NCBI GenBank assembly: GCA_964628195.1
Contig: CAZVPF010000001.1
Coordinates: 62,001-126,000 of the forward strand
Direction of reading: 5' to 3'
DNA: 64,000 nucleotides
Origin: CAZVPF01 sp964628195
GTDB taxonomy: Bacteria > Planctomycetota > Phycisphaerae > Sedimentisphaerales > Anaerohalosphaeraceae
Below, one piece after another: positions 44,919 through 52,270 of the stretch; the first letter of the stretch is position 1, and every line of letters begins with the position of its first letter. The notes under the pieces are model-generated. The model was not told the DNA's origin. It made no database searches and saw only the letters and a program-made list of their open reading frames with translations. The translations under genes were made by a program, and so were the position numbers.

Positions 44919-45953
44919 TTACTTTGCGGGCGATACTTTTTTGAGGCGGAAGATGACCCGCTGCGGTGACTGGGGCGTTACGCGAATCTCGTTTTTGCGG
45001 ACGTAGTCCTGGGGAAAGTTGTAGATTACCTCGCGCGGGATATCGCCGTCGATATTTGCATCGCCGTCGCGGACCTCGACAATTACCTGGTATGGCGTGT
45101 TTTTGTAAGCGTTGAAAGCCTCTTCGGTGGCTTGGAGGTTAATGGTCCGAAAATCACTTTCGCTTTCGGGCAGCAGTTCGGCGGTGTACTTGCCCTGGAG
45201 GTTGCTGCTGAAGATAAACCCTATTCTCGGCTGAAGGGGTTTGTCAAGAAGGCGCTGTTCGGCAGAGAGCAGCTTGACTTCGACGCGAATCGCGGCGAAA
45301 CGTTTGCGTTCCTCGCCGCCCGCGTACAGGCGGATATAGGGCTTGCCCATGACCGATGTTTCCCTTGCGCGCTGCTGCTGAGCGGGGGTAAGTTCGAGGT
45401 AGGCCTTGAGCATATCGCCGCTCCATTCGGCGGGTACGTACATACTGACCCGGGCAGGTTCTATCGATTCATGGAGCAGTACGGAGCGGTTTTCGTCGAC
45501 GGCCTGAACGGTGAGCTCTTTTTCTACAAGCTGCTGGACGTCAACCATGACGGTTTCGGGCTCACAGCTTACAACGGTAAGGCCCATGTCCTGAATCTTA
45601 GTGCTTTCCTTCAGCAGGTTTAGTATGTTGATTTCATAAGTGCCTGTTCTTCGACGACCTTCTATTTCAGGGTTGAAGTAGAACTCGAGTGTTTCGCGTT
45701 CCGGATCGCCTTCTTCGGCGTGGAGGTTTTTCTGGAGTTCGGCAACTTTTGCCGCCGGGCCCTTGAGGGTAATCATAAGTGGCACCTCGCTGCCATAGTC
45801 GACAAAGCTTACCAGAACGTCAAGGCCGGTGCGGGGGTTGACCTTGAGCGAGCCCATCTGGCGGTTGGTCTCTTCCTGCGCAAGGTACGCCCATGCCCAT
45901 ATCACAACGGTCAGCAGTATTACGGCTAACATTTTTTTTACTTTTTCGGTCAT
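44919..45953 (-). CDS. YbbR/CdaR-like regulator of diadenylate cyclase
   Basis: About 344 residues from the ATG at 45953; a longer frame from 46049 overlaps cdaA. One N-terminal membrane helix (AVILLTVVIWAWAYLAQE) is followed by repeated beta-rich YbbR-like domains, visible as PRTGLDVLVSFVDYGSEVP, EKELTVQAVDENR and further copies. In Firmicutes CdaR is encoded next to CdaA and regulates c-di-AMP synthesis. It starts 13 bases after cdaA. The C-terminus is basic (RVIFRLKKVSPAK). Confidence 0.78.
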   Translation of the reverse strand: MTEKVKKMLAVILLTVVIWAWAYLAQEETNRQMGSLKVNPRTGLDVLVSFVDYGSEVPLMITLKGPAAKVAELQKNLHAEEGDPERETLEFYFNPEIEGRRRTGTYEINILNLLKESTKIQDMGLTVVSCEPETVMVDVQQLVEKELTVQAVDENRSVLLHESIEPARVSMYVPAEWSGDMLKAYLELTPAQQQRARETSVMGKPYIRLYAGGEERKRFAAIRVEVKLLSAEQRLLDKPLQPRIGFIFSSNLQGKYTAELLPESESDFRTINLQATEEAFNAYKNTPYQVIVEVRDGDANIDGDIPREVIYNFPQDYVRKNEIRVTPQSPQRVIFRLKKVSPAK

Positions 45954-45966
45954 ATTTTTTGCCCGG

Positions 45967-46827
45967 TTATGATTCGGTTCCGCTGGGCGGTTCGGTTTTC
46001 GTTTCGGACTCGGTTGGCACTGTTTCAATTTTCGGGGTCGTTTCGACAACCGCTGAGGTCAGTGCACGTCTCAACTGCACGTCGGATACGTTTCGATTGA
46101 GTTCTCCGTTTACGGCGATAGATACCGTGCCGGTCTCTTCGCTTACGACGATGACTACGGCATCCGAGCCGAGGGTAACACCGACCGCGGCGCGGTGTCG
46201 CGAGCCGAGCTGCCGGCCGGCGAAAGAGTCTCCTTCTGCGAGGGGCAGTTGTGCCCGGGCCGCCACGATGCGATCGCCCCGGATAACTACTGCCATGTCG
46301 TGCAGCGGTGTGCCGGGGTAGAATATCGTTTTGAGCAGCTCAGCGGTTACCTTTGCGTCGATACGCACGCCGGTTTCAATGAACTCACCGAGTCCGACTT
46401 CCCGCTCAAAGACAATGATGGCGCCGGTTTTGGTGCCGGACATTTGGGTGACCGCATTTATAATTTCCTCGACGCTTCGGGTAAGCTGCTGTTTGGACCC
46501 GGAGAAAAACGAAGTCTGGCCTATTCGGATCAGCAGGCGGCGGATCTCCGGCTGGAAGGCGACTACGGCGATTATGAGGATGCCGAGCACAAATCCTTTA
46601 TAGAGGTATTCAACGCGCTCAAGGCCGAAATTCCGGGCTATAAGGTTAAGGACGAACGAACCGATGACCAGCAGCAGGACGACTCCCCGGAAGAGCCTCT
46701 CCCCCCTTGTCCCCTCAAGAAAACTTACCGCGTAATAGACGACCACCCCGATGAGCACGAGTTCGACGAAAATGATCCATCTTTCAACGGGTGTGCTTCT
46801 AAGGAAGTATTCGAGAATCGCGTCCAA
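45967..46827 (-). CDS. cdaA: Diadenylate cyclase CdaA (c-di-AMP synthase)
   Basis: 286 residues. Three membrane helices occupy residues ~18-95. The DAC domain follows with TPLHDMAVVIRGDRIVAA (177-179 is DMA where the family has DGA) and GSRHRAAVG (RHR at 210-212), then VVIVVSEETGTVSIA. These motifs build c-di-AMP from two ATP at the dimer face. The Met178 substitution is unusual and could affect ATP binding. The C-terminal ~40 residues are disordered. It is in an operon with a small lipoprotein gene upstream and a CdaR-like gene downstream. Confidence 0.9.
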   Translation of the reverse strand: MDAILEYFLRSTPVERWIIFVELVLIGVVVYYAVSFLEGTRGERLFRGVVLLLVIGSFVLNLIARNFGLERVEYLYKGFVLGILIIAVVAFQPEIRRLLIRIGQTSFFSGSKQQLTRSVEEIINAVTQMSGTKTGAIIVFEREVGLGEFIETGVRIDAKVTAELLKTIFYPGTPLHDMAVVIRGDRIVAARAQLPLAEGDSFAGRQLGSRHRAAVGVTLGSDAVVIVVSEETGTVSIAVNGELNRNVSDVQLRRALTSAVVETTPKIETVPTESETKTEPPSGTES

Positions 46828-46884
46828 TGGCTTAGACTCCTTCTCTTTGGGTTTTTCCGGCCGGTCCGTGGCCGGAGATAACGC

Positions 46885-47097
46885 TTAACGTACGTATTTG
46901 TCGCTGAGTCGACCCGGCCTGTCCCAGTGCATAAAGTCGTCGAAGTCGTCTACTATCTGCTTTGAATCGGTCTTAAACTTGTGGACATGGTCCCTGTGGA
47001 CCTCTTCGGCGGTTCTGCCGGGCGCTGCACATCCGGAGAGGAGAACGAGCATTGCCGCCAGGACAAGCACGATCACGATGCCGTTAAACTCTTTCAT
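46885..47097 (-). CDS. Small lipoprotein ahead of cdaA
   Basis: About 70 residues from the ATG at 47097, with GAGGA five bases upstream; an upstream ATG at 47109 adds four residues. Signal peptide MKEFNGIVIVLVLAAML ends in lipobox LLSGC. The mature ~48 residues are charged and His/Asp-rich (HRDHVHKFKTDSKQIVDDFDD). No family recognised. A divergent promoter precedes it, so it is the first gene of the cdaA operon. Confidence 0.7.
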   Translation of the reverse strand: MKEFNGIVIVLVLAAMLVLLSGCAAPGRTAEEVHRDHVHKFKTDSKQIVDDFDDFMHWDRPGRLSDKYVR

Positions 47098-47165
47098 ACA
47101 TATCCTCAATATCTTAAATACTTTATCTTGCTGCCTGTTACAGGTTTAAATATCTATTTTACGTG

Positions 47166-47193
47166 ATTGTACCTGCCGTTGCAAGGGTGTCAA
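47166..47193 (-). promoter_or_regulatory. Predicted promoter of the lipoprotein-cdaA-cdaR operon
   Basis: On the minus strand a perfect TTGACA (47193-47188) and TACAAT (47171-47166) are separated by 16 bases. The start near 47159 gives a leader of about 60 bases. Confidence 0.6.
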
Positions 47194-47264
47194 CGCAAAA
47201 AATCGGGTATTGACTTATATTTTACATCTTTGGGCCTTTTCGGTTCTTCCCGGCAGCGGCAACC

Positions 47265-47292
47265 TTGACTGCCGGTGGTTATGAGCTATAAT
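47265..47292 (+). promoter_or_regulatory. Predicted promoter of the WYL regulator
   Basis: TTGACT (47265-47270) and a perfect TATAAT (47287-47292) with 16-base spacing. The start would be near 47299, which places the gene start at the ATG 47347 and excludes the upstream GTG at 47275. Confidence 0.6.
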
Positions 47293-47346
47293 AGCCGGTT
47301 TATTAATCAGGGCTCCCAATACTGTAAGGGTCTTTTCCGGGCGGAT

Positions 47347-48321
47347 ATGAAACTAACCAGAATCAGCAGAATAATCAAAATACTCACCGCGTTGCAGGCG
47401 GGGTGGGGACTCTCAGCCGACGAACTGGCAACAATGAGCGATATAAGCAAGCGCACGGTTTTTCGCGACCTGAAGCTTTTACATGAGATCGGGATACCCT
47501 TCGAGTTTGACGGGGACGAAAAAAAGTACAAAATAGACCCAAATTTCTTCTTGCCCCCTATCGATCTGAGCATTACCGAGGCGCTTGGGCTGCTGATGCT
47601 GATACACAAGGCACGGGAGCATATACAATTGCCCTTCAGAAACGCGGCACTGATGGCCGGGATGAAGATAGAGTCTTCGCTACCTGCAAGGATAACGGAG
47701 TATTGCTCGTCGAATTTGAAGAATATTTCGGTCAGGCCGGATTCCCACAATCCCCGGCACAGCCTTGACAATATATTCGCGACCCTGCAAAAGGCCATAT
47801 ATAAAAAAAGGAAAGTTAATATTGAATACCGGTCGCTGCATGAAGACGGACCTATTAAGACAGTGCTCTGTCCATATCATTTATATTACAATTCACATTC
47901 GTGGTATGTTATCGGCAATTCTTCGCTGCACAGGGAGACACGAACATTCAAACTTATGAGAATCACATCTATAGAGCTTTTGGATAAATGCTTTTTGGGA
48001 CCGAAAGATTTCTCAGCCGGTGAATACTTCGGCAGAGCGTGGTCGATGATACCGGAGGGCAAACTTTACAATATCAGGCTGCATTTTACGGCAAAGGTGG
48101 CACGGAATGTCGCAGAGGTTTTATGGCACCCGACCCAGGTAAACGAGTTTCAAAATGACGGCTCGCTCGTAGTTAAGTTCAGGGTCGACGGGATCGGGGA
48201 AATTTCGTGGTGGATACTCGGTTACGGCGACCAGGCCAGGGTGCTTGGGCCCGATGCACTTCGCAAGAGAATCGCCGAGACAGCGGCAAGGGCCGCAAAG
48301 ATAAACAGCGGGGAAAAGTGA
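47347..48321 (+). CDS. HTH-WYL transcriptional regulator
   Basis: About 324 residues. The N-terminal DeoR-like winged helix (MKLTRISRIIKILTALQAGWG, then AT..ISKRTVFRDLKLLHEIG) is followed by a WYL domain (KVNIEYRSLHEDGP, CPYHLYYNSHSWYVIG, RTFKLMRI) and a WCX-like C-terminal extension (GEISWWILGYGDQARVL). WYL proteins bind ligands or nucleic acid and often regulate defence or stress genes. Its stop overlaps the ATG of the ABC-F gene (TGATG), so the two are coupled. The start follows the predicted promoter. Confidence 0.85.
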   Translation: MKLTRISRIIKILTALQAGWGLSADELATMSDISKRTVFRDLKLLHEIGIPFEFDGDEKKYKIDPNFFLPPIDLSITEALGLLMLIHKAREHIQLPFRNAALMAGMKIESSLPARITEYCSSNLKNISVRPDSHNPRHSLDNIFATLQKAIYKKRKVNIEYRSLHEDGPIKTVLCPYHLYYNSHSWYVIGNSSLHRETRTFKLMRITSIELLDKCFLGPKDFSAGEYFGRAWSMIPEGKLYNIRLHFTAKVARNVAEVLWHPTQVNEFQNDGSLVVKFRVDGIGEISWWILGYGDQARVLGPDALRKRIAETAARAAKINSGEK

Positions 48322-50282
48322 TGCCGCTGGTTTCAGTTCAGGACATACACAAGGCTTTCGGCAGCGAGCAGGTGCTTGCGGGTATCAGCCATAACTTTTA
48401 CGACAACCGCAAGGTCGGGCTGATCGGTCCCAACGGCTGCGGGAAAAGCACTCTCTTGAAGATAATCCTCTCACAAGTTCCCCCGGACCTTGGTTCAGTG
48501 AAAGTTAAGAAGAATACAAGAATAAGCTACCTGCCCCAGGAGCCGCAGCTTAACCCCGAACATACGGTGCTGGAGGAGATGCACCTGGCGGTGGCACATA
48601 TAACGCAAATGCACGAAAAAGTCAGGGAACTGGCCGAGAAGATGGCCCGGGCCAAGGGAGATGAACAGCAAAAGGCGATGCGCGAGTATGAGAACCTTAC
48701 GCATAAGCTTCACGTCGGGCAGGGGTATGATATCGAGGTGAGAATCCGTTCAACACTGGCGGGGCTGGGTATCGAGCGGGATATGTTCGAGGCGAAGATT
48801 GGAACCCTAAGCGGGGGACAGCTTTCCCGGGTGGGCCTGGCAAAGGTGCTCACGCAGGATGCTGACATGCTTTTGCTGGACGAGCCGACGAATCACCTGG
48901 ACCTGGCGGCGACGGCATGGCTGGAGCGGTTCATAAGAAACTGCAGCCGCGCTTTTATTATTATCAGCCATGACAGGTACCTGCTCGACGCGGTAACAGA
49001 GGAAATAATTGAATTGCGGAACAAAAAATCAAAGCTGTATAAAGGCAACTATTCGAGCTTTGTTAAGCAGAAAGAGACAATAGCCCTTGCCCAGCAGAGA
49101 CAGTACGAAAAACGGGCCGTGATGGTCAACAAGACGCGGGATTTTATCGCACGGAACAAGGACCAGGAGGGTATGCGAGGCACCGCACGCGGCAGAAAAA
49201 CCCGGCTCGAAAAGATGCTGAAGCATAATCCGGACTTTCTCGAACGTCCTGAGGGCGAGGGGCGGAAAATATCTTTCAATTTCAAGAAACCCTCATCCGG
49301 TGCGGAGCTTGTGCTGCGTTGCGAGCTGCTCGAAAAAAGCTTCGGGGAGCTGACGCTTTTCAAGAATATGACGTTCGATGTGGTCAAGGGCGAGAGACTT
49401 GTTATAACCGGCCCGAACGGCACGGGTAAGTCGACTTTTTTGAAGCTGGCGATGGACCGGGAAAGACCCAGCGGCGGAAAAATAAAGATGGCACAGAACC
49501 TGAAAGTTGGATACCTGGACCAGCAGGCCCAGACGCTCGAGCCGAAAAATGATGTGCTGGAAGAGGCGAAATCGGCCCGGCCGGACTTGACGGAACAGCC
49601 GCTGAGAAATGCGCTGGGGGCGTTTTTGTTTACGGGCGACGATGTTTTTAAGAAGGTTTCCGCACTCAGCGGCGGCCAGCAGAACCGACTGATGCTCGCG
49701 AAGCTCGTGCTATCGGAGCCGGATGTGCTTGTGCTGGACGAACCGACTAACCACCTCGATATTGATTCGCGCGAGATGCTCGAAAACGCGCTGATCGATT
49801 ACCCGGGGACGGTTATTGCCGTCAGCCACGACAGGTATTTCCTCGATCGAATCGGACAAAGGATGCTGGTTATCGGCAATGACAGGACCGGCGAGAAGTC
49901 CCAAGGCGACCATGAGATGGTGCATTCACCCGCCAAACCGTGGAGTTTTTATGTAGAAACTCTCGAGCGGCGCAGGTTCGACAAGCAGCAGGAAGCGGAC
50001 CGCAAACCATCCAGCGGTAAAAAGACCGCCCCGGCGGTAAAGACAGAACCGGTAAAAAAGACTCCAGAGCACATAAGGCCGTTCAATAAATACAAGATCG
50101 AGCAGATCGAGGATATGGTGCACAAAGCCGAGGCGGAGATCGAGAATATAAAAGCTCGGTTCGCCCAGCCGGAAGTTTACGAAAACCACGAGAAGGTCCG
50201 CCGGGTCCAGGAAAAGCTCGACAAGGAAAACGAAAAGCTGGAACTGCTTTACGAGGTATGGGAATACCGAATGGGGCAGTAA
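48321..50282 (+). CDS. ABC-F family ATPase (Uup/EttA-like)
   Basis: 653 residues from the ATG at 48321, which overlaps the WYL stop codon by one base. Two ATPase modules: Walker A GPNGCGKST, signature LSGGQLSRVGLAKVL, Walker B LLLDEPTNHLDL; then GPNGTGKST, LSGGQQNRLMLAKLVL, VLVLDEPTNHLDI. No membrane helices. An interdomain linker (MVNKTRDFIARNKDQEGM) and a C-terminal coiled-coil (MVHKAEAEIENIKARFAQ) are present, as in Uup. ABC-F proteins act on the ribosome. Coupling to a WYL regulator suggests conditional expression. No clear terminator follows. Confidence 0.92.
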   Translation: MPLVSVQDIHKAFGSEQVLAGISHNFYDNRKVGLIGPNGCGKSTLLKIILSQVPPDLGSVKVKKNTRISYLPQEPQLNPEHTVLEEMHLAVAHITQMHEKVRELAEKMARAKGDEQQKAMREYENLTHKLHVGQGYDIEVRIRSTLAGLGIERDMFEAKIGTLSGGQLSRVGLAKVLTQDADMLLLDEPTNHLDLAATAWLERFIRNCSRAFIIISHDRYLLDAVTEEIIELRNKKSKLYKGNYSSFVKQKETIALAQQRQYEKRAVMVNKTRDFIARNKDQEGMRGTARGRKTRLEKMLKHNPDFLERPEGEGRKISFNFKKPSSGAELVLRCELLEKSFGELTLFKNMTFDVVKGERLVITGPNGTGKSTFLKLAMDRERPSGGKIKMAQNLKVGYLDQQAQTLEPKNDVLEEAKSARPDLTEQPLRNALGAFLFTGDDVFKKVSALSGGQQNRLMLAKLVLSEPDVLVLDEPTNHLDIDSREMLENALIDYPGTVIAVSHDRYFLDRIGQRMLVIGNDRTGEKSQGDHEMVHSPAKPWSFYVETLERRRFDKQQEADRKPSSGKKTAPAVKTEPVKKTPEHIRPFNKYKIEQIEDMVHKAEAEIENIKARFAQPEVYENHEKVRRVQEKLDKENEKLELLYEVWEYRMGQ

Positions 50283-50323
50283 ACCCGCTTGGAAAAAGCT
50301 TTAACATCCGCTGTTAGGCAAGT

Positions 50324-50332
50324 TGTGGATAA
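50324..50332 (-). promoter_or_regulatory. DnaA box 1
   Basis: On the minus strand the nine bases are a perfect TTATCCACA; extended match ACAGGTTATCCACA with box 2. Confidence 0.65.
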
Positions 50333-50468
50333 CCTGTTAGGGGTTGTTTTTAAAACCGGCTTTTTCAACACTGATAACAGCGATTTTATCGCCGCCGCAG
50401 GTCGGGAATACCCCACCCGGAGCAAAGCGGGCTGGTAATTAACAATCGGTATCAGAAAACATCACAGG

Positions 50469-50477
50469 TTATCCACA
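50469..50477 (+). promoter_or_regulatory. DnaA box 2
   Basis: A perfect TTATCCACA on the plus strand, 137 bases from box 1 and in the opposite orientation. Confidence 0.65.
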
Positions 50478-50569
50478 GCAAAAAAATGTAAAAAAACCTG
50501 TTTATGTCCTGCTCCTAAAAGGACTTAGGGCTGCGGGCACCCGCAAACCTAACAAAATCACGGCCCATA

Positions 50570-50630
50570 TGAATAATAATAATAAGTATTTAAATATTAT
50601 TATATTAGTCTTATTAGAGAACAAACAAAC
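50570..50630. other. AT-rich tract, candidate DNA-unwinding element
   Basis: Nearly pure A/T for about 50 bases, including AATAATAATAATAAG and TATTTAAATATTATTATA, starting about 90 bases after DnaA box 2. Such tracts melt first at bacterial origins. Confidence 0.4.
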
Positions 50631-51016
50631 ATAGGATACAGATGCCCAACCCGACAATATTACTTCCCGCTTCAATACGGCAGGGCGTAAATCAACGACC
50701 CCAACATGAACCTCAAATAGCTTCTGAAATTTTGCGCCCCGTTATATACTTCCCCTTTTGATGACAGGGGGGCAGTTCACAGCTTTCTTGAAACGGGGGG
50801 CCGGCTGGCTCGATAGATACGGTTATCGGGGTACACGCCCTTGCCATTAGGCCCTAAAACTTAGCGATCTGACTAAAAAGCTTACATTGACGGGTGTATA
50901 GAAACCTTGCGCGGGGCGCTTTAGAATACCTATTATGGTGAGCAATCTGGGTTCAAATGCTTATTATCAGCTCGGAAATGCCGGTTTTTGCCGCAAATAC
51001 GACCACTTTAGGCCGC

Positions 51017-51032
51017 TGGCATGGATATTGCA
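51017..51032 (+). promoter_or_regulatory. Sigma-54 (-24/-12) promoter of the flgB operon
   Basis: TGGCATGGATATTGCA matches the sigma-54 consensus: GG (51018-51019) and GC (51030-51031) separated by ten bases. The start would be near 51043, 42 bases before flgB. Confidence 0.75.
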
Positions 51033-51084
51033 CTTTATCGGCATTGGGAAATAGTCTTGATTTCTATATCAGGAGAAACGGCTT

Positions 51085-51444
51085 ATGGGCCAGCAAATGA
51101 GAATGATAAATATAATCGAGTCGGGCATGAAAGCCGAGGCGCAGAGGCAAAAGGCCCTTGCCAACAACCTGGCCAACATGAACACCCCGGGTTTTCGCAG
51201 GTACGACGTCAAGTTCGAGGACCTGCTTTCAGATGCTATGGATAAGGAAAAATATTCGGAAGCCGAGAAACTTCGGGGCGAGCTTTTCAAGCCCAAAAAC
51301 ACTCCGCTTAACGAGAACCGCAATGACGTGCAGCTGGACCACGAGGTGGGCGAGATGGTGAAAAACACGCTCAAGCACAAGGCATATATGCTGCTTTTGA
51401 AGAAGAAGTATATGCAGTTCGACCTGGCAATGAAAGTGACATAA
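51085..51444 (+). CDS. flgB: Flagellar basal-body rod protein FlgB
   Basis: 119 residues. Rod signature LANNLANMNTPGFRRYDVKFEDLL at residues ~26-49; the C-terminal helix VGEMVKNTLKHKAYMLLLKKKYMQFDLAM is typical. AGGAG lies nine bases ahead of the ATG. It builds the proximal rod through the peptidoglycan. First gene of the block, behind a sigma-54 promoter. Confidence 0.95.
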   Translation: MGQQMRMINIIESGMKAEAQRQKALANNLANMNTPGFRRYDVKFEDLLSDAMDKEKYSEAEKLRGELFKPKNTPLNENRNDVQLDHEVGEMVKNTLKHKAYMLLLKKKYMQFDLAMKVT

Positions 51445-51480
51445 AAGAACTCAACGGATAATTATATATAGAGGTGCATT

Positions 51481-51891
51481 ATGGAAATTGACGGCAGCAT
51501 GTTCGGAACGCTTGATGTTGCGGTATCGGGTCTTAAGGCCCACGGCAAGCAGGTGCGGGTGGTCGCGTCTAACGTTGCCAACGCGCGGACAACCGATGCC
51601 GGCGACGGAAAGCCCTACCGGCGGATCGAGGCGGTGTTCGAGGCTAAAGGCAAGAACGGGCTGGAGGGTGTTGATATTGGCGACCTGAAGGTAGCAGACA
51701 ATCCTTTCCAGCAGGTTCTTATGCCCGGCCATCCCCAGGCCGACGAGAACGGTTATGTTCTCATGCCGAATATAGATTACCCGATGGAACTTATCAAACT
51801 CAACGTGGCGAGCAGGGCCTACAAGGCGAACGCGGCGATGATGAAGCGTTACCAGTCGATGGTTAATTCGACGCTGGATCTGTTGAAATAG
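51481..51891 (+). CDS. flgC: Flagellar basal-body rod protein FlgC
   Basis: 136 residues. LDVAVSGLKAHGKQVRVVASNVANARTTD is the rod N-terminal helix, where NVANARTTDAGDGKPYRR matches FlgC. The C-terminus NVASRAYKANAAMMKRYQSMVNSTLDLLK is the family end. GAGGTGC precedes the ATG. It lies 36 bases behind flgB. Confidence 0.95.
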   Translation: MEIDGSMFGTLDVAVSGLKAHGKQVRVVASNVANARTTDAGDGKPYRRIEAVFEAKGKNGLEGVDIGDLKVADNPFQQVLMPGHPQADENGYVLMPNIDYPMELIKLNVASRAYKANAAMMKRYQSMVNSTLDLLK

Positions 51892-51923
51892 ATTACAAGG
51901 TTTAGGTTATAGAGGATATTGAA

Positions 51924-52229
51924 ATGGCAGTGAATTTTAATCCTTCGGTCAATAAACTGAATTTGAGCGATATTGTCGAAAGAGCCCAGCAAAAGAAGGT
52001 TGACGGGTCCAAGTCGTTTCAGGACACCGCGGGCGATTATCTGAAAGATGTCAATGTCAAGCAGGCCGACTCTAACAAGGCGATAGTCGATCTGCTGACG
52101 GGCAAGACACAGGATATCAACTCGGTTGTGGCAGGTGTGGCAAAGTCTGACATGAGCTTTAAGATGCTTGTGGGCGTCAGGAACAAGCTGGTTTCGGCGT
52201 ATAAAGAGACGATGAAGATGCAGATATGA
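51924..52229 (+). CDS. fliE: Flagellar hook-basal body adaptor FliE
   Basis: 101 residues. Conserved C-terminal part: LLTGKTQDINSVVAGVAKSDMSFKMLVGVRNKLVSAYKETMKMQI. FliE joins the MS ring to the rod. The N-terminal 30 residues are variable as usual. Placed between flgC and fliF as in many bacteria. Confidence 0.93.
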   Translation: MAVNFNPSVNKLNLSDIVERAQQKKVDGSKSFQDTAGDYLKDVNVKQADSNKAIVDLLTGKTQDINSVVAGVAKSDMSFKMLVGVRNKLVSAYKETMKMQI

Positions 52230-52270
52230 TCAACCGTGACCCCGAGAGGAATTCAGGAGCTTAAGCAAAG

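Larger units (their letters stand above)
50283..51084. other. Non-coding region, candidate replication origin
   Basis: 802 bases with no supported gene. It holds two perfect DnaA boxes in inverted orientation (50324-50332 minus, 50469-50477 plus), sharing the 14-mer ACAGGTTATCCACA. An AT-rich tract lies at 50570-50630. Hairpins occur at GCGAT/ATCGC (50380-50392) and TGCGGG/CCCGCA (50532-50545). A nested stem CCCCGTT/AACGGGG (50737-50798) encloses CCCC/GGGG. The 3' end carries the sigma-54 promoter of flgB. No dnaA or dnaN is nearby. Confidence 0.5.

Noticed and set aside
50940..50975. GGGTTCAAATGC as a tRNA T-arm
   Set aside because: No acceptor, D or anticodon arms can be folded around it.
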